DNA of 64,000 bases, taken from assembly GCA_016705245.1 (NCBI GenBank), contig JADIYM010000017.1, positions 66,128 to 130,127 of the forward strand, given 5' to 3'. The notes beneath the pieces were generated by a model. It did no database searches. It was given only the letters and a program-made list of their open reading frames with translations, and was not told the DNA's origin. The first letter of the stretch is position 1, and each line of letters starts with the position of its first letter. The stretch is from Blastocatellia bacterium (GTDB lineage Bacteria; Acidobacteriota; Blastocatellia; UBA7656; JADIYM01). A program made the position numbers and the translations under genes. Shown here one piece after another: positions 27,341 to 35,763 of this stretch.

Positions 27341-28990
27341 ATGCATAACGGCCCCAACGGATCCGTCCTCCTGCGTCACACGACCGAGGCGCTGCCGACG
27401 CACCTCATCGTGGTGAACCTCGACCCGCGTCTGCACGACGCCATCGAGGAAATGGCCGCGTTCCTGCCCGCGTTCGGCGTCACGATCCTGCATGTCCACG
27501 ACGGTGAAGACGCCACCGTCCGCATCTCCGAGATCAACGAAGCCCAGATGATCCGGATGATGCCCGACCTTTCGTCCATCGACCTTGGCGACCCGTACCC
27601 GTGGGCGCGCGCGACTTATCGCTTTCACCGTCCCGCGCTCACGCACGCCCTGCGCACTGCGTTCAAGTCGTGGGCTGACGACAGGAAGCAGGACCGGACC
27701 GTTTTGCTCTTCGCCGGAGCTCCCCGCACTCCTGTCGAGGCCGCCCTGCTCGGCGAGCTGCCACTCGATGCGCAGGCACTTTTCTATCGTCGATGCGGCG
27801 CGCTTCCGCTCGTCCTCCGCTTCCTCATCGCGCCGAGGCGTCCGCCGGAGCTCGAAGCCGACCTGCCGCTGGCGCATCTGCTCGCCGACCTCGAGCAGAC
27901 GTATTTCACGCTTCCCGACTACCCCGAACCGTTCGAGCCCCACGCCGACATCGACAGACCATCCGCCAGTCCCTTCGACACGACCGTCTGGATCGACGGC
28001 GAAGACGGCACCGAGCTCGTCCACCTGTTGAGAGCCCTGCTGAAGATGCACGGCGAAGAGAACGAGCGCCTCTCCGCCAATTTCCCTGCCGAGCGCGCCG
28101 CCGGGCGCGCGACAAAGGCGTCGCCGCTCGACGAGGCCCTCGCTGCCGACGCGCACATACGTTCCATCGACTGGCTCGCCTTCTGCGCGCCGCATTTCGC
28201 ACCGCGTCTGTGGTCCAGCGGAGTGCCGGCGCTGGCTGCCGTGCTCGACATGGACCACGAACCCCGACGAAAGCGCGACCCGTACGCCACGATCGGCCGT
28301 TACGAACGTGAGCGGAACTGGGACGCGAACCTGCTGGTGCAGACCTACCTGAGCCAGCTCGACCATCCGCGGCCCGCATACGAAGACCTGATGCGGTCTG
28401 ACTTCCCGTACCGGTTGACCGACGAAGACCGGCCGTCGAAGCTGGAGATGGCGCGCCACCTTTCGGACCTTGGCGAGTTCGAGCGCGCGGCGGCGATCGG
28501 CGAGGAGCTGCTCGAGGACGATCCGCACCACCGGTTGCTGAACCGGATGCTCGGAGCGGACCTCTACATCTCGGGTCATCGCGAGCGCGGCAGCGAGGTC
28601 CTGCGCCATTGCATCGCGCTGACCGAAATCGATCCAACGCTTGCCGAAGCCGAGCGCGCCGACGAGATCGCGACGCTCTACCACCTGATGCGCGACGAGG
28701 TCGCGGCGATCTCGGGGTATGAGCGGGCGCTCGAAGCCGACCCGCTCAATTCGCATGCGTACGAGGGGCTCATCCTCATCCACCGGGCGCGGGGCGAAAC
28801 GGGGCTCGCGGATCATTGGCTTCAGGTTGCGCAGCGCAGGGAGCTCGACCTGCCGCTCGTCACTGGCGACGACAGGATCGAGGGATCGTTCGAGGACGAG
28901 CCTACGACCGAAGCCAAGGCGAGAGGCACTGGCGAGCTCGCCAAGTCTCGCGAACGTCGCTCGAAGTGGTGGAACTTCCTGAAGCGGTGA
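27341..28990 (+). CDS. TPR-containing protein of unknown function
   Basis: Soluble protein of about 549 residues; no signal peptide or membrane span. The N-terminal half is of unknown fold (THLIVVNLDPRLHDAIEEMA near residue 20). The middle includes MDHEPRRKRDPYATIGRYER. The last 200 residues hold tetratricopeptide-like helices (LSDLGEFERAAAIGEELLED, AISGYERALEADPLNSHAYE). It ends in a basic tail, SKWWNFLKR. ATG 27341 is chosen because upstream sequence in frame belongs to repeat copy 9. Possibly a scaffold protein; function not recognised. Confidence 0.7.
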   Translation: MHNGPNGSVLLRHTTEALPTHLIVVNLDPRLHDAIEEMAAFLPAFGVTILHVHDGEDATVRISEINEAQMIRMMPDLSSIDLGDPYPWARATYRFHRPALTHALRTAFKSWADDRKQDRTVLLFAGAPRTPVEAALLGELPLDAQALFYRRCGALPLVLRFLIAPRRPPELEADLPLAHLLADLEQTYFTLPDYPEPFEPHADIDRPSASPFDTTVWIDGEDGTELVHLLRALLKMHGEENERLSANFPAERAAGRATKASPLDEALAADAHIRSIDWLAFCAPHFAPRLWSSGVPALAAVLDMDHEPRRKRDPYATIGRYERERNWDANLLVQTYLSQLDHPRPAYEDLMRSDFPYRLTDEDRPSKLEMARHLSDLGEFERAAAIGEELLEDDPHHRLLNRMLGADLYISGHRERGSEVLRHCIALTEIDPTLAEAERADEIATLYHLMRDEVAAISGYERALEADPLNSHAYEGLILIHRARGETGLADHWLQVAQRRELDLPLVTGDDRIEGSFEDEPTTEAKARGTGELAKSRERRSKWWNFLKR

Positions 28991-28995
28991 AGAGG

Positions 28996-29116
28996 AGAGT
29001 TGACAGGATTGCAGGATTTTCCGGATTAACAGGATCTCTCGAAGGAAAGGGACATAGTTCAACGTCCTCAAGAGTAATCCTGACAATCCTGATAATCCTG
29101 AAATCCTGTCAACTCT
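28996..29116. repeat. AATCCTG stem-loop, copy 10 (last of the family)
   Basis: AGAGTTGACAGGATTGCAGG to the complement ending GTCAACTCT, with a loop of about 30 nt. It follows the TPR gene stop by 5 nt. No further copy was found between 29.1 and 64 kb. Confidence 0.88.
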
Positions 29117-29130
29117 CGTAGAATGCGCCG

Positions 29131-30411
29131 GTGATCATGCCCTTCCGCTCGGACACCGGCCGTCAGACGGTCGTGCTCTACGGCGCGCAGCTCGCCTCCA
29201 TGGCGCTGAACTTCGCCTTCACGATCGTCGTCGGCCGCGCGATGTCGCAGGACGACTTCGGCGTTTTCTCGTTCTGCGTCTTCTCGATCGTGATCTTCGC
29301 GGGTTACCTCTTCGAGTTCGGCGTCTTCTCTGCCGGCGCGCGCCTTCTCGCCATTGCGGCCGACCGCGCCGAGGAGCGGCGCCTTCTCGGCGCGCTCGCC
29401 GTGACGGGATTGGGGATCGCGGTGGCTTTCGCGATCACAGTCGCGCTGCTCGGCCCAGCGGTCGACGCTGCCCTCGCGCGCTTCGGATACGGCGACACGT
29501 CCGTCGCTCAGATACTCGTCGTCGTCGCGCCGCTGGCGATGGGGGTCCCGCTTCAGCTGCTCGTCGAACAGGCCTGCCTCGGCACGAACCGCATCGGCGC
29601 GCTTGCCGCGCTGCGCCTCGCGCTGCCGGTCTCGAGCATCTCGATCGTCGCGGTGCTCGTCGTTTTGACGGGCGGCCTGTCGGCCCGCGCCGGCGTCGCG
29701 GCCTACCTGGGCGGACTGCTCGTTTCGGCGACGGTCGTCGGTCTCTGGCTCGGCCCCTCGTTCGCGGTCCGGCGCGAGGACTTTGCCCGGATCGGCGGGG
29801 CGGTCCGCGAGTTCGGCTTCGATCTCTACCTCGGCCGGATCGTCTCGATCATGTCGGTGCGGCTCGACCAGCTCCTGATTCCCTACTTCGTTGGCCCGAA
29901 GCGCTTCGGCGCTTACAGCATCGCGCAGCGGATCTCCGAGCCCGTATCGGGCCTCGCGCGCGCGATGGCGACCACGCGCTTCAAGGCATTCGCGACCGAG
30001 CCTGAGGTCAATCTCGGCCTGGTGCGGTGGAACATCGCGCTGCTCGCGGCCGGATCGACGGCGCTGGCAACCGCGGGGCCGTGGGTGATCGTCATCGCTT
30101 TCCAGGGCAAGTTCCACAACGCACTGCCCCTCCTGTTTCCTTTCGCGATCGCCGCGCTGTTTGCCGGATTGCTGCAGCCATACAATATCTTTCTGACGGC
30201 GCGCGGGGCGGGGCGGTCGCTGCGCGACCTTGCGCTAGTCATCGGCGTGCTGAATCTGGTGGGCCTGTTCGTCTTCACGCGGCGCTACGGACTCGCCGGA
30301 GCCGCGTGGTTCGCCGTCGCCTCGATGGCGGTGAACTTCGTTTTGCATCTGTACGCCTATCGGCGCCTTCTGCGACAATCAGGGCCTTCGGAAATCGCCG
30401 CGAGCTCCTGA
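29131..30411 (+). CDS. Oligosaccharide flippase/polysaccharide biosynthesis membrane protein
   Basis: Twelve-to-fourteen-span membrane protein (426 aa) of the MOP exporter superfamily, Wzx-like. The start GRQTVVLYGAQLASMALNFA, followed by VVGRAMSQDDFGVFSF, is characteristic. LDQLLIPYFVGPKRFGAYSI in the middle marks the second half. It should flip lipid-linked sugar units across the inner membrane. The start is GTG 29131, or ATG 29137 two codons later. A methyltransferase and a glycosyltransferase follow closely on the same strand, forming a small polysaccharide operon. Confidence 0.85.
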   Translation: MIMPFRSDTGRQTVVLYGAQLASMALNFAFTIVVGRAMSQDDFGVFSFCVFSIVIFAGYLFEFGVFSAGARLLAIAADRAEERRLLGALAVTGLGIAVAFAITVALLGPAVDAALARFGYGDTSVAQILVVVAPLAMGVPLQLLVEQACLGTNRIGALAALRLALPVSSISIVAVLVVLTGGLSARAGVAAYLGGLLVSATVVGLWLGPSFAVRREDFARIGGAVREFGFDLYLGRIVSIMSVRLDQLLIPYFVGPKRFGAYSIAQRISEPVSGLARAMATTRFKAFATEPEVNLGLVRWNIALLAAGSTALATAGPWVIVIAFQGKFHNALPLLFPFAIAALFAGLLQPYNIFLTARGAGRSLRDLALVIGVLNLVGLFVFTRRYGLAGAAWFAVASMAVNFVLHLYAYRRLLRQSGPSEIAASS

Positions 30412-30443
30412 ATACGCGCCGGTTTCGCTGGGGCTTCCCGTGT

Positions 30444-31253
30444 ATGACCACGACGGTGTCTGAAATCAAGCGACGGACCCGCGAGCAGTGGGGCAACGAT
30501 CCGTGCGGCGCCATCCACGGCGACGGGTACGAGATCGGCTCGCGCGAGTTCTTCGACAACGTCGAAGCGCACCGCTACGACGTCTACGCGCCTTGGATGC
30601 GCGAGGTGATGGAGTTCGACGGCTTCGCCGGCAAGGAGCTGCTCGAGGTCGGATGCGGCATGGGCTCGGACCTGCTGCAGTTCGCGCGCGGCGGTTCGAT
30701 CGTCACGGGCCTCGATTACACTCCCCGGTCGGCCGAGATCTCGCGACGGCGGTTCGGCGTGTACGGCGTGCCGGGAACGTTCCTGATCGGCGATGCCGAG
30801 AACCTGCCGTTCCCCGACGGCTCGTTCGACGTCGTCTACTCGAACGGAGTGCTGCACCACACGCCCGACACGCAGCGCGCGATCGACGAAGTGTTCCGCG
30901 TGCTGCGGCCCGGCGGCGTGGCGAAGGTGATGTTGTATCACCGGCGCTCGCTCTACTACTGGTTCGTGATCATGTTGCGATTCGGCATCCTGCGCGGCGA
31001 GCTCGCGCGGTCGTCGCCGGAAGAGATCATGAGCCGCTACGTCGAATACAGTGAGACGGGCGCGTTGCCGCTCGTGCGGGCGTACACGCGCGACGAGGTG
31101 GACCGGATGTTCGGGAAGTTCGCCCAGCGGCGGACGGACGTGCGCCAGCTGACGCGCGCCGAGTTGCACGTGCCGAGGGTCGTGCCTGATTCGTTCATCG
31201 ACGCGCTTGGCAGCCGGTTCGGCTGGAACGTCATCATGACGGCGCGGAAGTGA
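30444..31253 (+). CDS. Class I SAM-dependent methyltransferase
   Basis: Rossmann-fold methyltransferase of 269 residues. Motif I is LLEVGCGMGSDLLQFA, motif II TGLDYTPRSAE, motif III IGDAENLPFPDGSFDVVY, then SNGVLHHTPDTQRAIDEVFR and RVLRPGGVAKVMLYHR. This is the UbiE/Methyltransf_11 pattern. It lies 32 nt after the flippase and 13 nt before the glycosyltransferase, so it probably methylates a sugar or lipid-linked intermediate of the same surface glycan. Confidence 0.87.
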   Translation: MTTTVSEIKRRTREQWGNDPCGAIHGDGYEIGSREFFDNVEAHRYDVYAPWMREVMEFDGFAGKELLEVGCGMGSDLLQFARGGSIVTGLDYTPRSAEISRRRFGVYGVPGTFLIGDAENLPFPDGSFDVVYSNGVLHHTPDTQRAIDEVFRVLRPGGVAKVMLYHRRSLYYWFVIMLRFGILRGELARSSPEEIMSRYVEYSETGALPLVRAYTRDEVDRMFGKFAQRRTDVRQLTRAELHVPRVVPDSFIDALGSRFGWNVIMTARK

Positions 31254-31266
31254 CCGCGGAGCGCGT

Positions 31267-32976
31267 GTGAGAGCCATCCTGCTCGACCTCGCCGGCGAGG
31301 CCGGACGCGCGCGGGCGTGGGTCGAGGACGCTTCGCCGGGCGCCAGTGTCGACGTGCTCGACAAGGCCGAGCTGAAGGCGGGTGGCAAGCGCGAAGTCCT
31401 CGCGAGGATCCGGTCGCGCGGTCGTTCGGAGCTGTTCGGGATCTTCTGCAACCGCCTGGACCTGCAGCCGTCGCTCGTGCCGATGATGGTGTTCGGACTG
31501 CTCGCCGGCGCGCGACGTGTGCGCGTGGGCGACATGGAGGGTCGGTCGGTGGAACGTGGATGGGCGGGCGTCGCGCTCGTCGAACTGCCGAAGCTCGCGG
31601 TGGAGTTGCTGGTCGGTTACGGCGCGGTTGTTCCGCTGGCGTGGCTGTCGACGTGGTGGCTGGGCGCGCGAGCCCGCCGCCGCGGCCATCGGAGGCCGAA
31701 TGATGGTCCGCTCGACATTCTCTACCTGCGGGCGACACCGGCGGCGACGTCGGCGGTCGGCGGTTCGACGAGCCACGTTGCCGGCACGGTAAACGCGTTT
31801 GCGGAGATGGGGCATCGCGTGCGGTTCATCGCAAACGACCAGCTGCTGGAGGTGGATCACGACGTGATGCCGCTCGACGTGGTGCCGCCTGACGCGCGGT
31901 TCGGAACGGTGCGCGCGATCTTCGAGGTGTGGAACAGCCTGCGGTTCGGGTGGCGGGCGAAGGCGATCGCGCGTTCGCGTCCGGCGCCGGATCTCGTCTA
32001 CCAGCGATACAGCCGCTTCAACGCGGCGGGCGTGCTGCTGGCGGTCGCGCTCGACCGTCCGCTCTGTCTCGAGTTCAATGGCTCGGAGGTCTGGGTCGCG
32101 GAGAACTGGGATCCCGTCGGACAGCGGCTGCTGCTCGCGGCGATCGAGCGGTTGAACCTGCGTGCGGCGGACCGGGTCGTCGTTGTCTCGGACGTGCTGG
32201 CCGAAGCGTGCGCGAAGGCGGGCGCCGACCGCGAACGCATCGTCGTGAACCCGAACGGCGCGGACGCCGATCGGTTCCGGCCGGGCGTCGGCGGCGCCGA
32301 GCTGCGCGCGCGGCTGTTTCCCAAGCGCGAGGTTGAGGCGGCCGCCGACGGGGTGACTGAACAGGGTGACGAGATCATCGCCGGTTTCCTCGGCACCTTC
32401 GGACCGTGGCACGGCGTCGACGCCCTTGCCGAAGCGATCGTCAAACTGCCCCGCGACATACCCGTTCGGTTTCTGCTCGTCGGCGACGGCGACCGGCGGC
32501 CTGGCGTAGAGCGGCGGATCGCGGAGGGCGGCGTGACGGATCGTGTGGTGTTCGCCGGGCGGATTCCGCACTCGGAGGTGCCGGCGTATCTCGACGCGTG
32601 CGACATCCTGCTGTCGCCGCACGTGCCGATGCCCGACGGCAGTGCATTCTTCGGCTCGCCGACGAAGCTCTTCGAGTACATGGCGATGGAGAAGGCGATC
32701 GCCGCGAGCCGCCTCGGCCAGATCGGCGACGTGATCGAGGACGGCGTCTCGGGCCTGCTGCTCGAGCCGGGCTCGGTCGACGAGCTAGTCGCGGCGATCG
32801 AGAAACTCGCCGGCGACGCCGAGCTGCGCGAACGCCTCGGTCGCGCCGCCCGCGCGACGGTCCTCGAGCGCTACACCTGGCGAGCAAGCGCCAAGCGGGC
32901 AACGGATTTCGCGACCGCTCCGCGGTCGGAGCAGACCATCAAACGAGCAACGGACTGCCCGTATAGAAACGGATGA
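31267..32976 (+). CDS. Glycosyltransferase family 4 with N-terminal extension
   Basis: GT-B glycosyltransferase of 569 residues, starting at GTG 31267. The first ~150 residues form an unusual extension with one hydrophobic stretch (VELLVGYGAVVPLAWLSTWW). The GT4 domain then begins at LDILYLRATPAATSAVGGST. The donor-side motif is FFGSPTKLFEYMAMEKAIAA with the conserved E-x7-E arrangement. It finishes the flippase-methyltransferase-glycosyltransferase operon and probably transfers a nucleotide-sugar to the growing glycan. The 3' end overlaps the hairpin at 32971. Confidence 0.85.
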   Translation: MRAILLDLAGEAGRARAWVEDASPGASVDVLDKAELKAGGKREVLARIRSRGRSELFGIFCNRLDLQPSLVPMMVFGLLAGARRVRVGDMEGRSVERGWAGVALVELPKLAVELLVGYGAVVPLAWLSTWWLGARARRRGHRRPNDGPLDILYLRATPAATSAVGGSTSHVAGTVNAFAEMGHRVRFIANDQLLEVDHDVMPLDVVPPDARFGTVRAIFEVWNSLRFGWRAKAIARSRPAPDLVYQRYSRFNAAGVLLAVALDRPLCLEFNGSEVWVAENWDPVGQRLLLAAIERLNLRAADRVVVVSDVLAEACAKAGADRERIVVNPNGADADRFRPGVGGAELRARLFPKREVEAAADGVTEQGDEIIAGFLGTFGPWHGVDALAEAIVKLPRDIPVRFLLVGDGDRRPGVERRIAEGGVTDRVVFAGRIPHSEVPAYLDACDILLSPHVPMPDGSAFFGSPTKLFEYMAMEKAIAASRLGQIGDVIEDGVSGLLLEPGSVDELVAAIEKLAGDAELRERLGRAARATVLERYTWRASAKRATDFATAPRSEQTIKRATDCPYRNG

Positions 32977-33015
32977 ACACAGATCAGAACCTCTCTCTCT
33001 GATCTGTGTTCATCC
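32971..33015. terminator. Perfect 18-bp hairpin between convergent genes
   Basis: GGATGAACACAGATCAGA, a 9-nt loop ACCTCTCTC, then the exact complement. It lies between the ends of the glycosyltransferase and cytochrome genes, so it can stop transcription both ways. The arm belongs to a dispersed 'GATGAACACAGATC' repeat seen in weaker form near 6200, 44370 and 63360. Confidence 0.8.
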
Positions 33016-33017
33016 AT

Positions 33018-34994
33018 TCAGATCTGTGTCAGCCGAGGTCCTTCTCTTCGCAGTCGGACGACCGTCGCGCGGCCGGAGGGATCTGACACCCGGAGGAAGC
33101 GGATCGCGCCGTCGGGCCAGGAATCGGCGAGGGTCATCTCGCCGATCCGGCCCTTCTGGACGAGTCGGGTACCACCCCGCCCGATCTTCGGCGGCGACGC
33201 GAGCGTCACCCACGCTCCCGTCGCGTCCGTCAGCTCGAGCAACGACCCGTCCGCGAACGACACCGCGGCCCCCGCCGCGAGGTCGATTCTCATCTTCTTC
33301 CCGATCCGGAAGCGAGCGCCGGCGAGATCCGCCGAGCTCATCGGAACGTCAAGCGTCGCATCACCCATCCGCACGCCAAAGTCCGGTCCGATCAGGTCCG
33401 GGTTCAGCCTGCCCTGGCCGGTCAACACCCACCCCTTCAGGTCGACGATCGCCCGAAACGCACGGCGGTAGATCAGTCGGACGTCGACGCGAGCCGCGGC
33501 GTCCGCCTCGGGCACGTCCACGACATAGCTCGACCAATCCGTCGCGCCCGCCGGAATCCGGTTGTCCGACTTCACGGCCGTCGCTTCCGTGAAGAACACG
33601 TTGTCGTTCACGCCGTCCGTCAGCACCTTCGTGAATCCGCGGCCCGGAAGCCCGGCATAATACCCGGCTCCCGGGTCGCCGGAGCCGGCCCACACCGGCA
33701 CCGTCTCGGACGCGTCGAGGTCGAACGGCAGCCCCACGCCATCCGGGCTCGTCGCATCTACGAGAAGAATCATGTTGCGCGTAGTCACGCCGCTCGGCAC
33801 CTTGTGGCCGGTGCGGTCGTTCGTCACCGCCGCGTGGATCTCGACGCGCGATCCACTGCGTATCGCGATCACCCGCACCGTAGCCGCGTTCTTTACATAG
33901 TCGTCGGTCGTTCCCTGGAACTCGTGCGCGTGGAGCTGCGACGGATCGCGCACGACCACCCCGAACGACTCGGCCGCCGTGGTCGCACCGTTCGGGCCCA
34001 TGTGACACGACTGGCACGTGCGGTAACCCGGCCCCGGCTGGGCGTACGGGCTGTCGGCCCACTCCGAATACGTCGCTTCGCTCTCGACAGAGCCTTCCTC
34101 GAGATAGTCGCCGTCGAAGTCGTGGTCGCTGTTGTCTTCGTGGCACGCCGAGCAGAGCAGGCTCGACGCGTGCAGCTCTGATCGGCTCGCTCGCATCTGG
34201 CCCGGAAACAGCGGAGCGGCGTCGGGCAGCGTGCCGAACGCCAGATCAGGGGCGCTGCGCGACATCGTCATCGCGAGCACGCCGGGAAGATCCTCGTGGA
34301 TGATCCCCGACGCCTTGTGGCAGAGGTCGCAGCTGACCCCGAATTCGTAAGCCTCGCCCGAGACGGCGGCGAAGTCCGTGTGGTCGCCGGGATTGGGCGC
34401 CGCCGCGACGGGCGCGTGGCACTCCGCGCAGTCGCCGTGCAGCTCCGGATGCGCGCCCTTGAACGTGTAGCCGTTGCCGCCGGTGCCCGGCGTGCCGCTG
34501 CCGTCGTAGAGGTCCTTCACCCACGTGTTCTTCGCGGCGTTGCGATGGCCGGCATCCTGCCACTCGTCGTAGTAGCGCTGGTGGCAGAGCCTGCAGTCCT
34601 CGGGCGACCGGAAGACGTATTGTGGATCGTCGGTGAGCGGCACGGCGTCGAGCCGGAACGCGATCCCGGAATCGCCCGCGAGCACCGACAGTCCGCGGCT
34701 GAAGTACCCTGGCTTTGTCGCCGCAACGACCACGACCTCTCCGGGCTCGCGCATTGCGACGAGCGTGAAGTTGCCGTCCACATCCGACATCGTCGATTCG
34801 GTCAGGCTCGCCTGGACGTGGATGTCGGCGCCATCAACGGGCGCACCAGTCAGGTTGTCGACGACGGTGCCGCGAATCGGGACGCCGGCGGCGCGCTGCG
34901 AGGGTGGCAGCTCGAAAAAAACCACCCAGGCGAACGCGCCGGCAACGGCGCCGAGAACGATATTGCGTACTGCCGATCGGGACGGTCGAATCAC
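33018..34994 (-). CDS. Five-haem cytochrome with N-terminal carboxypeptidase-regulatory-like domain
   Basis: Exported electron carrier of about 658 residues. A membrane anchor or signal (IVLGAVAGAFAWVVFFELPP) is followed by a beta-sandwich regulatory-like domain (IRGTVVDNLTGAPVDGADI). Five haem sites come next: CRLCH, CAECH, CDLCH, CSACH and CQSCH. A long beta-rich C-terminal half has no haem. The start is uncertain. The open frame extends to GTG 35036, but that codon lies within a GTGAC-N4-GTCAC palindrome. GTG 34994 fits a leaderless start expected from a class II activator site. It is divergent from hemerythrin with which it may share regulation. Confidence 0.82.
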   Translation of the reverse strand: MIRPSRSAVRNIVLGAVAGAFAWVVFFELPPSQRAAGVPIRGTVVDNLTGAPVDGADIHVQASLTESTMSDVDGNFTLVAMREPGEVVVVAATKPGYFSRGLSVLAGDSGIAFRLDAVPLTDDPQYVFRSPEDCRLCHQRYYDEWQDAGHRNAAKNTWVKDLYDGSGTPGTGGNGYTFKGAHPELHGDCAECHAPVAAAPNPGDHTDFAAVSGEAYEFGVSCDLCHKASGIIHEDLPGVLAMTMSRSAPDLAFGTLPDAAPLFPGQMRASRSELHASSLLCSACHEDNSDHDFDGDYLEEGSVESEATYSEWADSPYAQPGPGYRTCQSCHMGPNGATTAAESFGVVVRDPSQLHAHEFQGTTDDYVKNAATVRVIAIRSGSRVEIHAAVTNDRTGHKVPSGVTTRNMILLVDATSPDGVGLPFDLDASETVPVWAGSGDPGAGYYAGLPGRGFTKVLTDGVNDNVFFTEATAVKSDNRIPAGATDWSSYVVDVPEADAAARVDVRLIYRRAFRAIVDLKGWVLTGQGRLNPDLIGPDFGVRMGDATLDVPMSSADLAGARFRIGKKMRIDLAAGAAVSFADGSLLELTDATGAWVTLASPPKIGRGGTRLVQKGRIGEMTLADSWPDGAIRFLRVSDPSGRATVVRLRREGPRLTQI

Positions 34995-35029
34995 GCACGG
35001 GAGTTTCGCCGGTTCTGGGCGCCGCGTCT

Positions 35030-35043
35030 GTGACACGGGTCAC
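35030..35043 (-). promoter_or_regulatory. Candidate Crp/Fnr operator in front of the five-haem cytochrome gene
   Basis: GTGACACGGGTCAC is a perfect 5-4-5 palindrome. Read toward the cytochrome gene, the site centre is 41.5 nt before position 34995, next to GTG 34994. The hexamer 22 nt from the site (GAAACT) is only a weak -10 box. Confidence 0.6.
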
Positions 35044-35050
35044 GGATGCA

Positions 35051-35178
35051 CCTCTTGCGCGAAGCGCTTTGGAGTGCGGCGTGGAGCGCCGCTTTGGGTT
35101 CCCGTTGCAATTCCCCGGAATCCTCGGGAATCCAAAGCGGCGCTCCGCGCCGCACTCCAAGGCGCTTCGCGCAAGAGG
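35051..35178. repeat. GCGCGAAGCGC long palindrome, copy 3
   Basis: CTCTTGCGCGAAGCGCTTTG to its complement CAAGGCGCTTCGCGCAAGAG, with inner arms as in the other copies. It lies in the divergent gap between the cytochrome and hemerythrin genes and separates their two operator sites, so it might insulate the two promoters. Confidence 0.88.
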
Positions 35179-35188
35179 TGAGGCGCAC

Positions 35189-35230
35189 GTGACATTCGTC
35201 ACTGACGACGCCGGACCCGCGGCGTAGGTT
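35189..35230 (+). promoter_or_regulatory. Candidate class II activator promoter of hemerythrin gene
   Basis: GTGACATTCGTCAC (35189-35202) is a perfect palindrome. After exactly 22 nt comes TAGGTT (35225-35230) as -10 box. The implied transcription start (about 35237) is the base before ATG 35238, so the message may be leaderless. The spacing equals that of the promoter at 40153. Confidence 0.65.
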
Positions 35231-35237
35231 GGAGCTC

Positions 35238-35738
35238 ATGAGTCAACCCGCACCCCATCAGGACGAATCCGCGGCGCCGAGTTTCATGTCGCTGCTCGAC
35301 GTGCACGATCGACTCGACGAGCTCTTTCTCCGCCATCAGGAGGCCGTCCTCCTCTTCGACGTCGAACTTTCGCGCGCCACGCTCGACGACTACGAACGAG
35401 AGCTCGTCGAGCACATGCGGTTCGAGGAAGACGCGCTGTTTCCGATCTACGAACGCGCGCTGCCGATTGCAGGCGGCGGCATCGACCTCTTCCGCAACGA
35501 ACACCAGAAGCTGCTCCGGTACGTCGCCGGCATCCGGAAGTCGTTCGAGACCCTCCGGCCGCGGGAGACTGGCGGGCCGACGCGCATCATCGAACTGCTC
35601 GACTTCGAGGCGAAATTCAAGAATCTGCTGAAACATCACGACCTGCGGGAACGCAACATCCTTTATCCTGTCCTCGACCGCGTGGCCTCGCCAGCCGAGA
35701 CGCGCGCGCTACTCTCGCGACCTCCCGCCGAAGCCTGA
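35238..35738 (+). CDS. Hemerythrin-domain protein
   Basis: Four-helix di-iron protein of 166 residues that binds or senses O2 or NO, or stores iron. The ligand pattern is LDVHDRLDELF, then LVEHMRFEEDALFP, LFRNEHQKLLRYV and LLKHHDLRERNILYPVL, giving the five His and the carboxylates of the family. ATG 35238 has no proper ribosome site (GGAG is only 3 nt away), in line with a leaderless message. It lies under the candidate Fnr-like operator and is probably made when oxygen is low or NO is present. A pentapeptide-repeat gene follows after 25 nt. Confidence 0.88.
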   Translation: MSQPAPHQDESAAPSFMSLLDVHDRLDELFLRHQEAVLLFDVELSRATLDDYERELVEHMRFEEDALFPIYERALPIAGGGIDLFRNEHQKLLRYVAGIRKSFETLRPRETGGPTRIIELLDFEAKFKNLLKHHDLRERNILYPVLDRVASPAETRALLSRPPAEA

Positions 35739-35763
35739 TTCTCCGGGGGCTCCAAACGACGAC

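Noticed and set aside
27245..29086. Long minus-strand open frame (613 codons)
   Set aside because: Antisense to the TPR gene and bounded on both sides by AATCCTG repeats; no family motif.
7284..29116. AATCCTG repeats as CRISPR arrays
   Set aside because: Units are 8-9 nt without unique 30-nt spacers, arms are inverted, and no cas gene is present.
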